Origin: Chloroflexota bacterium
GTDB taxonomy: Bacteria; Chloroflexota; Dehalococcoidia; SHYB01
DNA length: 8,234 nt
Assembly: GCA_016200725.1 (NCBI GenBank)
Contig: JACQEE010000152.1
Span: 1 to 8,234, forward strand
Direction: 5' to 3'
Numbering within the stretch: position 1 is the stretch's first letter; each line of letters begins with the position of its first letter. A program made the translations under genes and the position numbers. The notes under the pieces are model-generated. The model did not search any database. It saw only the letters and a list, made by a program, of their open reading frames with translations, and was not told where the DNA came from. This document shows, one piece after another, positions 5,985 through 8,234 of this stretch.

Positions 5985-7133
5985 ATGAACCAGGGAAGAA
6001 CGGTCGCAGTCGTCGGTCTGGGCTATGTAGGCCTGCCGCTGGCGGTCACATTCGCCGAGCACTTGCCGACGATCGGCTTCGACATCGATGAGAAACGCAT
6101 CGCCGAACTGAGTGAAGGGAACGATCGCAACGGCGAGATCCGAGCGGAGAAGTTGCGGCAACCCCGGTTGGAACTGAGTGCGGACAAACGGGCTTTGACG
6201 AGGGCTAATGCGATTCTCGTCACCGTGCCTACGCCAGTCGACTCGTCGAAGCGCCCCGACCTCACGATGGTGATTGAGGCCAGTCGGCTGGTTGGCTGGT
6301 CACTGGCGCAGGAGCGCCGGAACGGGAACGGACTGAAGCCGGTAGTGGTCTACGAGTCGACGGTGTATCCGGGAACGACCGAAGAGGTGTGCGTGCCTAT
6401 CCTCGAGGCCGCCTCTGGAGGCAAAGCGGGGAGAGACTTCCTGGTCGGCTATTCTCCTGAGCGGATCAACCCTGGTGATGGGCTGCATACGCTAGGGTCG
6501 ATCCAAAAGATCATCTCCGGCCAGAACGAGGAATGCACGAAGATCGTCGCAGACTTATATGGGCTGGTGGTGAAAGCAGGGCTATACGTCGCCCCAAACA
6601 TCCGCACGGCGGAGGCGGCGAAAGTGATCGAAAACGTGCAACGCGACCTCAACATCGCGCTGATGAACGAGTTGTCGTTACTATTTCACAAACTTGGGCT
6701 CGATACGCAGGAAGTCATCCGCGCGGCGGGCACGAAATGGAACTTCCTCCCGTTCCAGCCTGGCCTGGTAGGTGGTCACTGTATCCCCGTTGACCCCTAT
6801 TACCTGACGCATAAGGCGCTCGAGGCGGGCTACATGCCAGAGGTCATTCTCGCCGGACGGCGAATCAACGACTCCATGGGTCACCACATCTCGCAGGAGA
6901 CAGTCAAACTGTTGGCGTCGAATGGACGCGGCATCCAGGGCGCGCGAGTCCTCATCCTAGGCGTGACGTTCAAAGAGAATGTGAAGGACACGCGAAACAG
7001 CGGGGCCGTGGAACTCATTCGCAGCGATTTTACATCGCTGTTGACGAAAGGGCATGGGATAGTGATCGACATCAAAGGCGTGTTAGACAAGAGCGAGATC
7101 CAGGGCTACGGGATCACCTACTGGCGACTGTAG
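5985..7133 (+). CDS. UDP-HexNAc 6-dehydrogenase (TviB/WbpO type) lacking part of its C-terminal domain
   Basis: The enzyme type oxidises UDP-N-acetylhexosamine to the uronic acid with two NAD. The product is 382 residues, against about 425-435 for the family. The NAD motif GLGYVGLP is at 11-18, VTVPTPVD at 79-86, ESTVYPGTTEE at 124-134 and YSPERINPGD at 156-165 (catalytic-region Glu159). AAKVIENVQRDLNIALMNE (211-229) carries Lys213 and Asn217, and KWNFLPFQPGLVGGHCIPVD (251-270) carries the nucleophile Cys266. The C-terminal UDP-binding domain starts normally at GVTFKENVKDTRNS (326-339). After VELIR (342-346) the sequence jumps to SDFTSLLTKGHGIVIDIKGV and ends properly in ITYWRL. The middle of that domain, including the strand ending YDP and the AVxHxxF region, is absent: about 50 residues, frame kept. 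This domain holds UDP and part of the dimer interface, so activity is doubtful. The start is firm: GAGGG at 5972-5976 lies eight bases before ATG 5985. Confidence 0.88.
   Translation: MNQGRTVAVVGLGYVGLPLAVTFAEHLPTIGFDIDEKRIAELSEGNDRNGEIRAEKLRQPRLELSADKRALTRANAILVTVPTPVDSSKRPDLTMVIEASRLVGWSLAQERRNGNGLKPVVVYESTVYPGTTEEVCVPILEAASGGKAGRDFLVGYSPERINPGDGLHTLGSIQKIISGQNEECTKIVADLYGLVVKAGLYVAPNIRTAEAAKVIENVQRDLNIALMNELSLLFHKLGLDTQEVIRAAGTKWNFLPFQPGLVGGHCIPVDPYYLTHKALEAGYMPEVILAGRRINDSMGHHISQETVKLLASNGRGIQGARVLILGVTFKENVKDTRNSGAVELIRSDFTSLLTKGHGIVIDIKGVLDKSEIQGYGITYWRL
7022..7040. repeat. Perfect inverted repeat at the dehydrogenase deletion junction
   Basis: CAGCGAT (7022-7028) and ATCGCTG (7034-7040) form a 7-bp perfect stem with loop TTTAC, exactly where the expected C-terminal domain sequence is missing. 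Such structures can promote replication slippage. That this one did so is inference. Confidence 0.6.
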
Positions 7134-7186
7134 TTGTTCTGCCTAACCTTATCGTAGCGGGCCGTACCCTCAAGGTTCCTATCTGG

Positions 7187-7237
7187 CTTGGCGATGCTTC
7201 GGGGCCCTTCGCCAGCATCCAAACTTCCATCGCCAGA
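7187..7237. terminator. Overlapping inverted repeats between convergent genes, possible two-way terminator
   Basis: The gap between two convergent stops (7133 and 7260) holds competing hairpins: TGGCGATG (7189-7196) with CATCGCCA (7228-7235), TGGCGA (7189-7194) with TCGCCA (7209-7214), and GATGCT (7193-7198) with AGCATC (7214-7219). TCGCCAG is also directly repeated at 7209-7215 and 7230-7236. No T run follows on either strand, so intrinsic termination is uncertain. Convergent placement makes a shared terminator plausible. Confidence 0.3.
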
Positions 7238-7259
7238 AATCAGGCCTAGCCGTTGACGC

Positions 7260-8234
7260 CTACGGACATGCGATGGACGGCTCTGTCAGAGCTGGCAGCG
7301 GGTTGTTGGTATGGAAGACCCGGTTACGGAAGAACTGCCCGAACGGACTCAAAGCGCCTCCGGGCGGTGGACTTGTGTACATGCTAGCACCAGCGTAGGC
7401 CGCCGGGTTTCCTCCGGTTAGGTCTTCGTAGGCGATGAATGTGAACCACTTGGGGATGTTGAGACTGGAGGCGTTGGCTTCAAGCCAGTCGAAGACGGTT
7501 CGGAAGTAGGCGATGACCTGACCAGTCTTGTAGGTACCGCACGGAATGGTAGTGTCGCCGCGCTGGCGGAAGTCAGTCCACCCCCAGTGGAGACCCAGTT
7601 CTGTTACCCAGATGGGCTTGGACGCGAATTGTGGGACGTTGTTCAAGTACTGCCTCATGGCGGTAAGTTGGTTGATCGGGATGGAAGTATCAATAGTGGG
7701 CAGGTTGAACCAGTCGAGTGGGTAGACATCAATCGCCCAAACATCGATGGGTGGTTCCTGTCCGTAGATAGCCCGGTAAGCCGTACGAAACTGATCCACC
7801 CAGGTGTGTCCGGATTTATAACCACCGCAACCATTACAGGTAAAGTCCCAGTTCAGGACCGATGGGCTGCTGATTTTTGCCGTCGAGTCCGCGGCCTTGA
7901 TCATCACGTACAGATCGTGCAACTGCGAGACAACCGCGGGCGGGTCGAAGTACTCAGGGATCCGATTCGGTTCCCCGAGGACGTACCAGACAGCCCCCGG
8001 ATATTGCTGGGCAATCGCCTGAATGCTGGCGAAGGATGGCCCAGGCAGAGATAGAATTCCTATTAACTTTTGGCGGCCGGCAGGGATGTTTGCGGTGTTA
8101 GCTGAGTAATCGAGATACCATACGCTGCCGAGAGTCGAAAGCACCTGCGCTGGCGAGGCCGCGCTGAACGTATCCATGATCAGGGCATAGCGGTCGTCAG
8201 CACCACCGAGCGGAGTTGGCGTTGGCGTTGGCGT
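7260..8234 (-). CDS. Exported glycoside hydrolase-like protein, clan GH-A type (5' end outside window)
   Basis: The frame is open to the right edge: an ATG at 8177 exists, but the 19 codons before it are also open and read TPTPTPTPLGGADDRYALI. I therefore treat the ATG as internal and the gene as starting outside the window. Thr-Pro repeats are typical linkers in secreted or anchored proteins. Numbering from that ATG, the following 305 residues look like a TIM-barrel glycosidase domain: WYLDYS (20-25), then AVWYVLGEPN (62-71) with Glu69 as candidate acid/base, IDVWAIDVYPLDW (144-156), WVTELGLHWG (190-199) with Glu193 as candidate nucleophile, and FTFIAYEDLTGG (246-257). A Glu at the end of two strands about 124 residues apart fits clan GH-A retaining enzymes. 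The CNGCGG segment (114-119) could form a disulfide or a local loop. The exact family and substrate are unknown. It may trim or degrade a surface polysaccharide, possibly unrelated to the adjacent locus. Confidence 0.8.
   Translation of the reverse strand, partial: TPTPTPTPLGGADDRYALIMDTFSAASPAQVLSTLGSVWYLDYSANTANIPAGRQKLIGILSLPGPSFASIQAIAQQYPGAVWYVLGEPNRIPEYFDPPAVVSQLHDLYVMIKAADSTAKISSPSVLNWDFTCNGCGGYKSGHTWVDQFRTAYRAIYGQEPPIDVWAIDVYPLDWFNLPTIDTSIPINQLTAMRQYLNNVPQFASKPIWVTELGLHWGWTDFRQRGDTTIPCGTYKTGQVIAYFRTVFDWLEANASSLNIPKWFTFIAYEDLTGGNPAAYAGASMYTSPPPGGALSPFGQFFRNRVFHTNNPLPALTEPSIACP
8215..8234. repeat. Hexamer tandem repeat encoding a Thr-Pro linker
   Basis: GTTGGC occurs three times in tandem (8215-8232) plus a partial copy at the window edge. 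On the coding strand it reads as ACGCCA units, giving alternating Thr-Pro. Such tracts vary in copy number by slippage, and this one continues outside the window. Confidence 0.75.

Noticed and set aside
8177..8179. ATG as the true start of the glycoside hydrolase
   Set aside because: The frame continues upstream as a Thr-Pro linker to the window edge and no signal peptide follows the ATG, so the start lies outside.
1..8234. CRISPR array, tRNA, rRNA, insertion sequence, toxin-antitoxin or phage genes
   Set aside because: No spaced direct repeats, cloverleaf, transposase motif or terminal inverted repeats were seen on either strand.

Overview
The window is GC-rich bacterial DNA with compact genes on both strands. 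Most of it is a cell-surface carbohydrate locus: three nucleotide-sugar enzymes, one family 2 glycosyltransferase, an FAD-dependent geranylgeranyl-reductase-type enzyme and a small membrane protein. Each end holds an exported protein cut by the window edge. Thr/Pro-rich linkers in both exported proteins and the style of the sugar enzymes would suit Chloroflexota or a similar GC-rich environmental lineage. That placement is a weak inference, because no rRNA, tRNA or phylogenetic marker is present.

Layout from left to right. (1) 1-754, minus: N-terminal part of a lipoprotein with a beta-sandwich-like domain, running off the left edge. (2) 755-1272: a 518-bp gap with a strong plus-strand intrinsic terminator near 951-977 that has no gene in front of it, preceded by an AT-rich promoter-like stretch, so possibly a short RNA gene. 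(3) 1273-3470, plus: a geranylgeranyl-reductase-type flavoprotein overlapping by ATGA with a UDP-glucuronate 4-epimerase-like SDR protein. (4) 3475-5032, minus: a second SDR epimerase, converging on the first with only 4 bp between stops, and upstream of it a YdjM-type membrane protein. (5) 5099-7133, plus: a divergent unit with a family 2 glycosyltransferase and a UDP-HexNAc 6-dehydrogenase of the TviB/WbpO type. (6) 7134-7259: a convergent gap with overlapping inverted repeats. (7) 7260-8234, minus: a clan GH-A-like glycoside hydrolase domain behind a Thr-Pro linker, running off the right edge.

Together, the dehydrogenase and epimerases could supply UDP-uronic acids or 4-epimerised sugars, the glycosyltransferase could transfer them to a lipid-linked or surface glycan, and the exported hydrolase could trim that or another polysaccharide. 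The prenyl reductase may saturate an isoprenoid lipid, perhaps the glycan carrier, but this is inference.

The most unusual observation is that two of the three nucleotide-sugar enzymes appear to carry in-frame internal deletions. The minus-strand epimerase lacks about 17 residues that normally hold the LRYxNVYGP strand. The dehydrogenase lacks about 50 residues of its C-terminal UDP-binding domain. Both junctions fall at small inverted repeats. I see no clear sign of a wholly new multi-gene system.
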